64,000 nucleotides of DNA from assembly GCA_012841015.1 (NCBI GenBank), contig DUVN01000005.1:93537-157536 (forward strand), written 5' to 3'. A program made the translations under genes and the position numbers. Of this stretch, positions 54,006-62,469 are shown piece after piece. This DNA is from Clostridiaceae bacterium (lineage in GTDB: Bacteria; Bacillota; Clostridia; Saccharofermentanales; DTU023). The stretch's first letter is position 1. Each line of letters begins with the position of its first letter. The notes below the pieces were generated by a model. That model was not told where the DNA came from. It saw only the letters and a list, made by a program, of their open reading frames with translations, and made no database searches.

Positions 54006-54114
54006 GTGAGCAGATTCGCTTAAGATAGGGACCTTCCAGAGTATATGTTAGAAAGAGCAGATGAAAAAAGTAGACTTAAGCGAATCTGGCATCTGTATCA
54101 GTTGCCTTGCTCAC
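54006..54114 (-). promoter_or_regulatory. Putative structured leader of the liv operon
   Basis: CAGATTCGCTTAAG (54011-54024) and CTTAAGCGAATCTG (54075-54088) are a perfect 14-bp inverted repeat. Outer arms GTGAGC (54006-54011) and GCTCAC (54109-54114) can close a larger domain, and an alternative CAGATG/CATCTG pairing (54059-54064 with 54090-54095) overlaps the main stem. This could be a regulatory RNA with competing structures or a large operator. It matches no riboswitch class that I recognise. Confidence 0.5.
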
Positions 54115-54225
54115 TCCTATTCAAAAATGATTGACTTTTCAAGGTTCAGTATGAAAGTATTCATTCATTTTACGCTTAATTCACCCTTTTAGCTAGCTAA
54201 ATTAATGAAATAAATCTCCCAAATC

Positions 54226-54231
54226 ATTATA
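54226..54231 (-). promoter_or_regulatory. Possible -10 element of liv promoter inside a dyad
   Basis: A minus-strand TATAAT lies at the centre of a 22-bp imperfect palindrome with arms CCAAAT and ATTTGG. If used, the transcript would include the whole structured region before livK. No clear -35. Confidence 0.35.
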
Positions 54232-54501
54232 ATCATTTGGATCATTGACAATGTTTTAGATACAATAATTAGAATAATTTTAAGATTGAATTTTATTTTA
54301 AACCGTCTAGGATCATCTGTCAAGGCAGTTTACACAATTTTTAGCAAGAATTTTACTTATTTCGAATGACTCTTTACAAATTTCGATAACATTAGTGTAA
54401 ATTAATTTTTTATAATCTTTAATCAAAGATTCAAAGAATGATTAGATAATAATGATTTCAATATTAGAGTATGATAAAATTAATAAAGGAGGTCGCATCC
54501 T

Positions 54502-55380
54502 ATGTCTAAAGAGAGCAATAAGATATATACGGTTGGACAAATGGCCAAATTGTGTCGCATTTCCCCTGAATTACTCCGGTACCTCGATAAGCAGAATATT
54601 TTCCGTCCCGTAGCCCGTAATCCCAAGAATAATTACCGTTGTTATTCTGAGGAGCAACTTCAGGATTTGCTCTTAATCATGGAATTGAGACGATTGGGGT
54701 TAGCTTATTCAACGATTTCCGAACTGATTGATGATCGAGATCTATCTGCTGCTAAATCTGTTCTTGAGAAGAACCTTATCAATATGCGTCGTGAGATCAA
54801 TCTAATGCAGAATAAATACCACCAAGTGGTTGATTTGTTAATTCGTGTGAGCAGCAGTATGAATCTGACGAACCGCTCTGTATCGGATAGTGATCCACAG
54901 ATTAAAATTGAGTATGTTCCTGAACGTCTTGTCTTATACACGCGCTATCCTAGGGATATCGATATCGAGCTGAATTACATTCAGCATTACATCGAATTGC
55001 TTAAGTTGGTCGATCAGTTTGAATTGACGTGTACAGGACCGATCACGCTCGTCTACCACGATCATTTTTCGAGGATGTTCAATGCAGGCGGCAAAGAGAT
55101 CATGGGTGATTTAGAGGTCAACATTTCAGTAGCAAACTCTAATAGCGAGTGTAAGCAGCTGAGAAAGTTTGGCGGTTTTACTGCTGCAACGTTCACATAT
55201 TTGGGCCACTATCGCGAGTTGGAAGATGGCTATTATAAGATGAAAGAGTGGGCAGAAAGCCTAGGACACGAAGTGTCGGGCGTTTCGTTCCAAGAATTAG
55301 TGGTTGGAAGGACGATTACGAGTAACGAAAAGAATTTCGTCACAAAAGTTTTCTTGCCATTGGAGATGATCGCGATTTAA
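54502..55380 (+). CDS. MerR family regulator with GyrI-like effector domain
   Basis: Regulator of 292 residues. The N-terminal MerR DNA-binding domain (about 8-80) has YTVGQMAKLCRISPELLRYL followed by the wing NNYRCYSEEQLQDL, then a coiled-coil dimerisation helix (about 85-125). The C-terminal half (about 130-290) is consistent with a GyrI-like small-molecule-binding domain as in BmrR. It is divergent from the liv operon and 71 bases upstream of the ureohydrolase gene, so it probably controls both. Confidence 0.9.
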   Translation: MSKESNKIYTVGQMAKLCRISPELLRYLDKQNIFRPVARNPKNNYRCYSEEQLQDLLLIMELRRLGLAYSTISELIDDRDLSAAKSVLEKNLINMRREINLMQNKYHQVVDLLIRVSSSMNLTNRSVSDSDPQIKIEYVPERLVLYTRYPRDIDIELNYIQHYIELLKLVDQFELTCTGPITLVYHDHFSRMFNAGGKEIMGDLEVNISVANSNSECKQLRKFGGFTAATFTYLGHYRELEDGYYKMKEWAESLGHEVSGVSFQELVVGRTITSNEKNFVTKVFLPLEMIAI

Positions 55381-55410
55381 TCAATCTATCAATACATAAA
55401 ATATGAAACA

Positions 55411-55422
55411 ATACAATTGTAT
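55411..55422. repeat. Palindrome ATACAATTGTAT, copy 2
   Basis: The same palindrome as at 47825-47836, located 29 bases upstream of the ureohydrolase start, in a position for an operator. Confidence 0.6.
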
Positions 55423-55451
55423 ATTACTTCAACGGAAAGGAATAATAAGAT

Positions 55452-56429
55452 ATGAGCAAACCCGTATGCTATGATGCAGAACGTATTATCCCCGAAATTT
55501 ACATCGGAGTCCCCTCTTTTCTAGGCTTACCAGTTTGTAAAGACAGTAAAGAACTCGATCAATACGATCTCACGTTTATGGGTGTACCTTGGGAGGGCAC
55601 TTGCACGTATGGAGGTCATTCAAACTGTGAGCAATTTGTCAAGACGATCCGCGAAGCTTCAATTCGATACGGCGCTTACTTACCTGAATACGACATCGAC
55701 GCCTTTGACTATTTTACAGGTTGTGACTTTGGCGATTCCGCCGTACAAAATGGTAATTATGCCAGAACGAGCGCCTTTATTCTTGAAAAATATCAGAGCA
55801 TTCTCGACAACAACTCGATCCCGATCGTATTCGGCGGTGATCACTCGATTTCTCCCCCCTTGATTGACGCGTTTGCCTTGAACCACGGAAAGCGCATTGG
55901 AATCCTCCACTTTGATTGCCATTTAGATAATCTAAATGACTACGCCGGTGATCCATATGCTCGCTGCACGCCTTTCCGTCGCCTGTACGAAAGTGAAAAC
56001 ATCGACCCAACACGTATTGTCCACCTTGGCATACGCGGTCCGAGAAATACACCAGAGGGAATGCGCATCGCTCGAGAAGTTGGCGCGACCGTCATCACGA
56101 TCAATGAACTTAAGGATAACGGATGGCGCAGCACGATTCACAAGGCTCTTGACATTGTTAAGAACGACACCGACGCTTTCTATGTCTCAGTTTGTTCCGA
56201 TATTACAGACGTCGCCTTTAATCCTGAAGGAGCTGTTGACGCCTGTGGTGTCTCTAGTTACGAGCTAGGGCGAATGCTCTTTGAATGCGGATTGGCAGGT
56301 GCTAAGTCTTTTGATTACGTGGAAGTCTATCCTGATTCGGACGGGCGCAATGTTTCCTCTCATCTTGCCTGCTATATGGTCGTTAACTTCCTCTGTGGGC
56401 TGGCGATGAGAAAGCGGGATGAGGGTTGA
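55452..56429 (+). CDS. Arginase/agmatinase-family ureohydrolase with an altered metal ligand
   Basis: Ureohydrolase-fold protein of 325 residues. The metal-site motifs are GGDHS (His131) and HFDCHLD (Asp155, His157, Asp159). The third, normally SxDxD, aligns without gaps to SVCSD, so the first Asp is Cys248 while Asp250 is kept. All six metal ligands are usually invariant in arginases, agmatinases, guanidinobutyrases and guanidine hydrolases. The remaining fold, from FMGVPWEGTCTYGG on, is normal. It may use a different metal or substrate, or be inactive. Downstream of the MerR gene and across from the liv transporter, which may supply its substrate. Confidence 0.87.
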   Translation: MSKPVCYDAERIIPEIYIGVPSFLGLPVCKDSKELDQYDLTFMGVPWEGTCTYGGHSNCEQFVKTIREASIRYGAYLPEYDIDAFDYFTGCDFGDSAVQNGNYARTSAFILEKYQSILDNNSIPIVFGGDHSISPPLIDAFALNHGKRIGILHFDCHLDNLNDYAGDPYARCTPFRRLYESENIDPTRIVHLGIRGPRNTPEGMRIAREVGATVITINELKDNGWRSTIHKALDIVKNDTDAFYVSVCSDITDVAFNPEGAVDACGVSSYELGRMLFECGLAGAKSFDYVEVYPDSDGRNVSSHLACYMVVNFLCGLAMRKRDEG

Positions 56430-56589
56430 AAGAGAACGAATTGAGTAAGGCGACACTTTGATAAGCTGCTCCTTAGGCAATTACACTCTGGGCTGCTTAA
56501 GGAGGGCTATGTGAGGAGAGTTTTTACACTACTTCAACATTTTGACTTTTTAATAAAGGCGATAGAATAATGATTACACTTGATCATTT

Positions 56590-57336
56590 TTATTGTGAGA
56601 TGATTTGATCTATTCTGAGACTGAACGTATTGCCAATGAGATAAGATTTGTCGTAAAGAACAGGGCAGTTCTTTTGGTTCATACCAATAAACTCTAACAC
56701 CATTAGTGCTGCCCCTTCCTCAATATTGAGACGCTTTGCAACGTATTTGTCACTAAGTGTAGCCGAACACAAGTTTGTAGCCGTATATACCCGATGACCG
56801 AATTTTTTCCCTAACATATCAATTATGGACATCTCTAAATCACTCGCCCTTAACTTACTCACTACACTTGTCGGAATATAACCTGTACTAAAATTTATAG
56901 GAACGCCATTTGCTAAACGGTCACGTCGTACCGACCATACGTCGGCTCCAACAGGGATAGCTAGATAAGATGCAATGATTTCGTCAGCCTGCTCTTTTTT
57001 GACAGAAACATTACGAATACCAGGTATCATTTGTTGTGCTAAAAGCTGCTGGGTAAAATTACCCATTATAAAGGACGCATGCTGTACCAGATGCCCTCCC
57101 TTAAAAGTTCCCTTGCCTTGAATTTTAAAAACAAGACCTTGGCTTTCGAGTCTGGCAATGGCTTGCCTGATTGTACCTCGACTTACCTTATAACGTTCCG
57201 CGAGTTCAGTTTCCGTGGCAATCTGTTCTCCGAACGGCATGTGTTCAAGATCTTCCGTCAAGATTTCAATTATTTGCAAATACAAGTTTTTTCCGCTTCG
57301 TCTATCTAACATATAACTTCTAACTTCTAACTTCAC
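56590..57336 (-). CDS. GntR family regulator with UTRA domain (YegW-like)
   Basis: Regulator of 248 residues. N-terminal GntR winged helix (ATETELAERYKVSRGTIRQAIARL) and C-terminal UTRA ligand-binding domain (about 95-235), ending in the usual QIISQ-like strand. Length equals that of E. coli YegW as I recall it, and it follows PfkB and ADP-ribosylglycohydrolase genes exactly as in yegUVW. The GTG start overlaps the pfkB stop by four bases; an ATG eight codons in is an alternative. Three 7-bp repeats lie between these two starts. Confidence 0.9.
   Translation of the reverse strand: MKLEVRSYMLDRRSGKNLYLQIIEILTEDLEHMPFGEQIATETELAERYKVSRGTIRQAIARLESQGLVFKIQGKGTFKGGHLVQHASFIMGNFTQQLLAQQMIPGIRNVSVKKEQADEIIASYLAIPVGADVWSVRRDRLANGVPINFSTGYIPTSVVSKLRASDLEMSIIDMLGKKFGHRVYTATNLCSATLSDKYVAKRLNIEEGAALMVLEFIGMNQKNCPVLYDKSYLIGNTFSLRIDQIISQ
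57314..57334 (-). repeat. Three tandem 7-bp repeats at the GntR gene start
   Basis: TAACTTC repeated three times on the plus strand (GAAGTTA on the coding strand), between the GTG start and the next in-frame ATG of the GntR gene. Gain or loss of a unit would frameshift translation from the GTG but not from the ATG. Confidence 0.6.
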
Positions 57337-58310
57337 ATTTGTTTTCTCGTATTGACTGTAAACAATATACCATTGTTGGTGAGCATTTCGTTGATCTCAG
57401 ATGGATACGGTGCGTTTGTTCCGGAACCGAATTTAGTGACCATAACAGCACCGGTGGCATTCGCCAATGTTAGCGCATCATCAACATTCCATCCCTGGAG
57501 AACAGCATACATTAGCGCCGCCATAAAAGAATCGCCAGCACCTGTTGAATCTAGAAAAGAAGCAGGGAAGCCTGGGTAGTGTCGTGTAGATACAGCATTA
57601 TTTTTGTTATCTGAAAATAGATAACAACCTTCAGCACCATCTTTTATAATTACCCGGCCTGATGTTCTTTTGCTTAATGTTTTTCCTGCTTCTGATAATG
57701 TGTTCTCCCCTGTCAGCAAAAAAGCCTCATCGCGATTGAGTGCTATATAATCCGAAAGTGAAATAACATCAGCCATAAGCACTGGATCAACGGCTGGTAT
57801 CATGGGTCCCGGATCAAAGAATACGAGTTTCCCTGTCTCTTTAGCGTATTGTACTGCACTGCGATTTTTTTCTACAGATCCTTGACTAACCATCGTGTAA
57901 CCTGTCAAACACAAAGCTTTTACCTTATCAATGCTATTTCTGATTTGTTCTATGTTTGCATGAATCTCATTGTCGATCATGCTAATATAGGCGTGTTCCC
58001 CTAAATCATCCACCAACACAAATACCTGATGAGTTTTGTAACCGGCTACTTGGCGAATATGTTCAGTGGATATGCCTTCATTTTTGTATTCGCTCAGTAT
58101 GAAATGGCCTAGGTAATCATCGCCTACGGTGCCTAGGAGTGCCACTCTCAAACCGAGTCGTGCAGCCACAATAAGTACGTTAGCTGGTCCTCCGGCAACA
58201 TACTCAACAGTATTGATAGCGTACGTAGCATCCATCTCGACGGGGAGCCTGCCGCGATAGGAAATATTAATATCGACTACAGGGTAAGAAATTAATAGAA
58301 CGTCATCCAT
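57333..58310 (-). CDS. PfkB family carbohydrate kinase (YegV-like)
   Basis: Kinase of 325 residues in the ribokinase fold: an N-terminal DINISYRG segment, AGGPANVLIVAARLGLRVAL, TVGDDYLGHFI, and the catalytic DSTGAGDSFMAALMYAV with the base Asp. The start is the ATG at 58310; the frame is open through an upstream hairpin, but that region does not resemble the family. Probable sugar or nucleoside kinase acting after release by the ADP-ribosylglycohydrolase-like protein. In E. coli the yegV homologue has no established function to my knowledge. Confidence 0.88.
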   Translation of the reverse strand: MDDVLLISYPVVDINISYRGRLPVEMDATYAINTVEYVAGGPANVLIVAARLGLRVALLGTVGDDYLGHFILSEYKNEGISTEHIRQVAGYKTHQVFVLVDDLGEHAYISMIDNEIHANIEQIRNSIDKVKALCLTGYTMVSQGSVEKNRSAVQYAKETGKLVFFDPGPMIPAVDPVLMADVISLSDYIALNRDEAFLLTGENTLSEAGKTLSKRTSGRVIIKDGAEGCYLFSDNKNNAVSTRHYPGFPASFLDSTGAGDSFMAALMYAVLQGWNVDDALTLANATGAVMVTKFGSGTNAPYPSEINEMLTNNGILFTVNTRKQM

Positions 58311-58333
58311 AGAATAAAATCCGTGTTCTAGGT

Positions 58334-58359
58334 GGCCTCGGCACAAATGTGCCGAGGCC
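58334..58359 (-). other. Strong intercistronic hairpin between YegU-like and YegV-like genes
   Basis: GGCCTCGGCAC (58334-58344) and GTGCCGAGGCC (58349-58359) form a perfect 11-bp, very GC-rich stem with a 4-base AAAT loop, in the 55-base gap between the two genes. No T-run follows, so it is not a classic terminator. It could stabilise the upstream message or limit kinase expression. Confidence 0.7.
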
Positions 58360-58365
58360 GTTGAT

Positions 58366-59406
58366 TTACTGATGTGCTGCGATATTCGTTAATTGGCGTG
58401 AAACTGTATCAAAATCAAGGTCTTTGTTCACACGTTCGAACAACTCGCACCATTCAGATGGCAAGGCAGAGTAACCTGCAAAAGCACCAGAAAGCATACC
58501 TGCTATACAGGCCAGCGTATCCGTGTCACCACCTATATTGGCACCACTCAGGATTGTCCCTTTAGGATCACCGTCATTTGCTATAAAAAGTCCGATAGCT
58601 ACAGCGGCACCAACTTGAACAGCACCATCATTGCCTATATAAGCCTCAAGCAGACGCTCACATTCCTCCGGTGAACTTGCACGCAAGGCACATTCAATCG
58701 CGCGCATAATGGCTTCATATGTATCGATGCCGGTCGCCTGCCTAGCCTCTTTTTCACCAATCTCCATTCCCTTCTTTGCACCATACAGGCATGCTTTAAC
58801 AACAGACATAATCGTCGAGTCTATTTGAATTGCCTCGGAAATTCCGCACGCAATTGAACTTGCTGCAGCGTAGGCGTGCTGTGTGTTATGCGAAGGTATA
58901 CACATTGTAATAGCTGTCTTGCATGCAGCATCGAGATTACCGGGGCACCATAGTCCTGCAGCAGCTACACGCATAACAGCGCCATTCGAGACACCGCGAT
59001 CATATTCTTCTCCTATCTTGCCGATTTTGTATGGATCACCACCACTACGCAACTCTTTTATCACGTGACGCGTTGTGGGTCCGGCGTTTCGTGGATAGTA
59101 TCGAGGATACTTGTCAGCCCAAGAAAGCAAGCCATCCGCAGCTGCTTCCACCGTCAGCTCACCATTGCACTTGATAACTTGTAGGGCCATTTCATACATT
59201 TGAGAGGCATCATCAGTGATCTCCGCTACTTTATTTCCAAGCGCATATGGGTTTGTAGAGCCATCAACAAATGTAGTAATACGTCCTCCATATTTATTCT
59301 CAATCTCAACGCGGCTCATGGCTTCAGTGGGCGCGCCGATAGCGTCGCCCATACCGGCAGTAACGAGACACCCTTTGATTTTGTTGAATAGTAATTCTTT
59401 ATTCAT
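58366..59406 (-). CDS. ADP-ribosylglycohydrolase family protein (YegU-like)
   Basis: DraG/ARH-fold hydrolase of 346 residues. The metal motifs are present: GMGDAIGAPTE at the N-terminus, TDDASQM (a minor change from TDDTQM) and NIGGDTDTLACIAGML. ARH-fold enzymes cleave N- or O-glycosidic bonds to ribose with two Mg2+ ions. In this operon, next to a BMP-type nucleoside importer and PfkB kinase, it could cleave an imported nucleoside or ribosylated compound instead of a protein modification (inference). Confidence 0.9.
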   Translation of the reverse strand: MNKELLFNKIKGCLVTAGMGDAIGAPTEAMSRVEIENKYGGRITTFVDGSTNPYALGNKVAEITDDASQMYEMALQVIKCNGELTVEAAADGLLSWADKYPRYYPRNAGPTTRHVIKELRSGGDPYKIGKIGEEYDRGVSNGAVMRVAAAGLWCPGNLDAACKTAITMCIPSHNTQHAYAAASSIACGISEAIQIDSTIMSVVKACLYGAKKGMEIGEKEARQATGIDTYEAIMRAIECALRASSPEECERLLEAYIGNDGAVQVGAAVAIGLFIANDGDPKGTILSGANIGGDTDTLACIAGMLSGAFAGYSALPSEWCELFERVNKDLDFDTVSRQLTNIAAHQ

Positions 59407-59431
59407 TTGCTTTGCAAATATCTCCTTTTTT

Positions 59432-60454
59432 CTATTTGTGAATGGGTTCTAATTTGAGCTCAATTTCTCCAGCTGCCACTTTATCGGCTACTTCTTCAAC
59501 GAATTTCTTGATCTCATCGCTAATCAGATTGTTATCTAAATATCCGAGTGCAGCAGCACCTTCCTTGACACCATAAATTGTGGTTTTTCCAGGTTGGTAA
59601 TTGTCACTAATGGCGTCATTGATAAATGCAAGGACCATTTTGTCAAAATAATTTAGGGCACTGCATAACTCAAGATCAGGTACGACATCTGGATAGTGAA
59701 CGTCCCATGCGACATAGTATGTGCCTTTTTCAGCGGCCGCCTGTGCCACACCAACACCTGTTCCGCCCGCCGCGCCACCAATCACATCACATCCTTGATT
59801 AATGAGAGCTAAACCTAGCTCTTTACCCTTAGTTGGATCTGTAAATGTGTTGGCATACATAACGACGTCTTCAATTTCATTGTTGACGTAGCGCATGCCC
59901 TGTTGCCATCCTGCAATGATTTCATTTATTGAACCAACATCTGCGCCGGCCACAATACCAAGTTTGTTTGTCTTCGACATCTTGGCCCCTACAATCCCCG
60001 CTAAAAAACCCGTTTCAACCCGACTTAGTCTAAAGTCTTGGATGTTTTTGTATGATTCTAAGTTTTCAATGCCGCCGTCCAGTGTACCGAATTTGACATC
60101 AGGATATTGTTCCGCTGCTACAATGGTAGCAGCTGCCATATTGTCGTAGGTCGTAATGACGATATCGTAACCTTCCTCACACGCAGCTTTGATTTTTGGT
60201 TCATATTCGTTGGGCTGAGTCGCTTCAATAACCTTGAATTCAAACCGATCCGGATTGTCTTTGAGGTATTGCTCAACACCTGCTACAAGGTTCTGCAACC
60301 ATTCTGCCTCGTCGACAGCCATGTAGGATACCATGGCGACGCGCGGTTTTGCCGTGCTGTCGTCCTTAGTGTCGCCATTACCACCGCACGCAACAGTTGC
60401 GATCAATAACACGACCAACAGCACGATAGAAATAATTTTAGTTCTAGTTTTCAT
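59432..60454 (-). CDS. BMP family nucleoside-binding lipoprotein
   Basis: Binding lipoprotein of 340 residues with lipobox ATVAC, then the BMP/PnrA fold: VAMVSYMAVDEAEWLQNLV, GYDIVITTYDNMAAA, GTLDGGIE, ETGFLAGIVGA, GIVAGADVGSINEI and VIGGAAGGTGVGVAQAAAEKG. BMP proteins bind purine nucleosides in bacterial importers. Partner of the two permeases and ATPase upstream. Unlike the other binding-protein genes of the window, no stem-loop follows. Confidence 0.93.
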   Translation of the reverse strand: MKTRTKIISIVLLVVLLIATVACGGNGDTKDDSTAKPRVAMVSYMAVDEAEWLQNLVAGVEQYLKDNPDRFEFKVIEATQPNEYEPKIKAACEEGYDIVITTYDNMAAATIVAAEQYPDVKFGTLDGGIENLESYKNIQDFRLSRVETGFLAGIVGAKMSKTNKLGIVAGADVGSINEIIAGWQQGMRYVNNEIEDVVMYANTFTDPTKGKELGLALINQGCDVIGGAAGGTGVGVAQAAAEKGTYYVAWDVHYPDVVPDLELCSALNYFDKMVLAFINDAISDNYQPGKTTIYGVKEGAAALGYLDNNLISDEIKKFVEEVADKVAAGEIELKLEPIHK

Positions 60455-60466
60455 TGATAAACCCTC

Positions 60467-61393
60467 CTAGTGTTTAGCCAAAGAACTCTTGACTCTACGA
60501 GCCGACAATTGATGTTTGATTTTATATATTAAAGCGGGCGTGATTGCCGCTATTAACGCAAGAACATATGGGAGCATAGAAAGGATCTGTACAGGGTATC
60601 CTTTTCCTGAGAGTGACAAAACGATGGCTTCGGCTGTGCCGAACAACAGACAAGCAAATAGGGTGGGAATGGGGCGAGAACCCGTTAACGTCATAGCTGC
60701 TAAAGCAGTAAAACCACGACCATTAGTCATGCCAACATTAAACAGATTCAGCGACAATGATAGTTGTGCGCCCGCCAACCCACAGAGCATTCCATTCAAT
60801 AGCAAAGCTACGTTGATTCGTCGAAAAATGTGAATCCCAAATGTCTCCGCAGCTTCTTGATGCAAGCCAACACTTCGCAATTCGAGTCCAAACTTTGTTT
60901 TGTAGAGTAACACATGGGCGATAAATGGCGTAATGATCGAGATGTATACAATTGCAGAGTGATTGTTGAGTATTGGTCCGATGATTGGAATGCTAGCGAG
61001 TTTACCTAAGTCTATCGTTTTGAGCGCGAACTGGGGAGGAAGGATATAGCGTCCCGTTGCACCAAAAAATGGAATAAGTAGATAGCGAGTTAACCCACTA
61101 CTCATGGTTAACATAGCAATTGCGCAAATGATTGGATCAACCTTTAATTTTTGAACGAAAAGTGAAAATATCAACGCAAATACAATGCCTGTCAACATAC
61201 CGATTATAATTCCTAGAAAAACGCTCTCGGTGAAATATACACCTGCCACAGATGCAAATGCACCTATCAACATAAACGCCTCTAGTCCAAGATTGAAGAT
61301 GCCAGATTTGGCTGCAAAAATACCACCTATCGCAACCAAAAGAGTCGGAGCCGTCAATCGTATGGCTAAATTTAATAACTCCAGGATGTTCAC
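60467..61393 (-). CDS. BMP-associated nucleoside ABC permease, subunit 2 (NupQ-like)
   Basis: Permease of 308 residues, about eight helices: LVAIGGIFAAKSGIFNLGLEAFML and GLHQEAAETFGIHIFRRI, typical of the second permease of BMP-type nucleoside importers. It overlaps the first permease by four bases (ATGA). Next gene is the binding lipoprotein, 12 bases away. Confidence 0.92.
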   Translation of the reverse strand: MNILELLNLAIRLTAPTLLVAIGGIFAAKSGIFNLGLEAFMLIGAFASVAGVYFTESVFLGIIIGMLTGIVFALIFSLFVQKLKVDPIICAIAMLTMSSGLTRYLLIPFFGATGRYILPPQFALKTIDLGKLASIPIIGPILNNHSAIVYISIITPFIAHVLLYKTKFGLELRSVGLHQEAAETFGIHIFRRINVALLLNGMLCGLAGAQLSLSLNLFNVGMTNGRGFTALAAMTLTGSRPIPTLFACLLFGTAEAIVLSLSGKGYPVQILSMLPYVLALIAAITPALIYKIKHQLSARRVKSSLAKH

Positions 61394-62469
61394 TTTGCGC
61401 CCCTTTTCTTAAATGCAGAAGATTGAAGTAAGGTGATCGTAGCAAAAAACATAACAAATCCTTGTACAACCTCAACAATTTCTGCTGGAACACTGGTGCG
61501 AACCGGAAGAAGCACTGCACCAGATTGCAAGCCGCCTAGTAATATAGCGCTGAGAAGTATCCCTACAGGGTGATGTCTACCTAACAAAGCTGCCGTCATG
61601 CCGAAAAAACCCATACCAGACGCAAACCCATCATAGACAATGTGATAAAAACCGATTATTTCGCAGAATGCCGTAAATCCAGCAAGTAGTCCGCCTATAA
61701 ATGCAGATGCATACAAGATTTTTCCTGAGTTAATACCAGATGCTAGCGCAAATTCACGATTTTTACCAATCATGCGCAACTGATAGCCGCCAACAGTACA
61801 CTTAGTAAATACAAAATATACAATTAGAATTACCAGCACAGCACTAAGATAAAGGCCAAATGACATTGATTCTGGTATACGTAATGACATTGGCGTTGAG
61901 GAGGATGGATGGGCAGCAAATGAATATGTTAATACCCAAGTTGAGAATAGACTCAACAGATAATTGAACATTACCCCGACTACGATTTCATTAATGCCAA
62001 GGATACTTTTTAGCAAAGCAGGTACGAGTGCTGCAAGAGCGGCAGCTAGACATGATGCACTGAACATGATTACATAGCGAACAACAGACGGCATACCGCT
62101 CAGAAGTGTAGAAGTAATGGCAAGTGTAACGGCAGATGCGTACATTTGACCTTCCTGACCAATATTGAAATAACCACTCGTGCTACAAATCGAGAAAGAC
62201 ATGGCTAATAATAGGATTGGTGCGGCGAATCTCAATGTATTTTGAATTCCAGATAATTGGCCGAATGCTCCACGGATCATCACAGCATAAGTAGTAACTG
62301 GATTATCTCCAGATAATAGAACAACCAATCCAGCAAAAATAAACGCAATGACAATAGCTATAACTGGATTAATAATACTCAGCCAGTTGTGATAAGTCTC
62401 ATTTTTTGCACCCGTTTCAGGCACGTGCTTTACGACGATATTGCGTTTAAGTTTACTCTTCATATTCAA
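61390..62469 (-). CDS. BMP-associated nucleoside ABC permease, subunit 1 (NupP-like)
   Basis: Permease of 359 residues with a Lys/Arg-rich cytosolic N-terminus, about eight helices, the ICSTSGYFNIGQEGQMYAS segment and IGKNREFALASGINSGKIL. Forms a heterodimer with the second permease in this class. It overlaps the ATPase gene by 17 bases, so it is cotranscribed. Confidence 0.92.
   Translation of the reverse strand: MNMKSKLKRNIVVKHVPETGAKNETYHNWLSIINPVIAIVIAFIFAGLVVLLSGDNPVTTYAVMIRGAFGQLSGIQNTLRFAAPILLLAMSFSICSTSGYFNIGQEGQMYASAVTLAITSTLLSGMPSVVRYVIMFSASCLAAALAALVPALLKSILGINEIVVGVMFNYLLSLFSTWVLTYSFAAHPSSSTPMSLRIPESMSFGLYLSAVLVILIVYFVFTKCTVGGYQLRMIGKNREFALASGINSGKILYASAFIGGLLAGFTAFCEIIGFYHIVYDGFASGMGFFGMTAALLGRHHPVGILLSAILLGGLQSGAVLLPVRTSVPAEIVEVVQGFVMFFATITLLQSSAFKKRGAK

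Larger units (their letters stand above)
53856..54501. other. Divergent intergenic region between livK and MerR regulator
   Basis: About 640 AT-rich bases. Near livK is a structured segment with a 14-bp perfect inverted repeat (listed separately). Further right is a minus-strand TATAAT (54231-54226) centred in a dyad with arms CCAAAT and ATTTGG, a likely livK promoter/operator about 370 bases upstream of the gene. A plus-strand TATAAT (54411-54416) is a possible MerR-gene promoter. The MerR start has AAAGGAGGT nine bases upstream. No gene is supported in this stretch. Confidence 0.55.

Noticed and set aside
54245..54266. Plus-strand promoter from the perfect TTGACA at 54245
   Set aside because: The nearest -10-like TACAAT is only 10 bases away, too close; no hexamer at 16-18 bases.
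56469..56504. CTCCTTA/TAAGGAG repeat as terminator between ureohydrolase and GntR genes
   Set aside because: Seven pairs with a 22-base loop and no T-run directly after; too weak to call.
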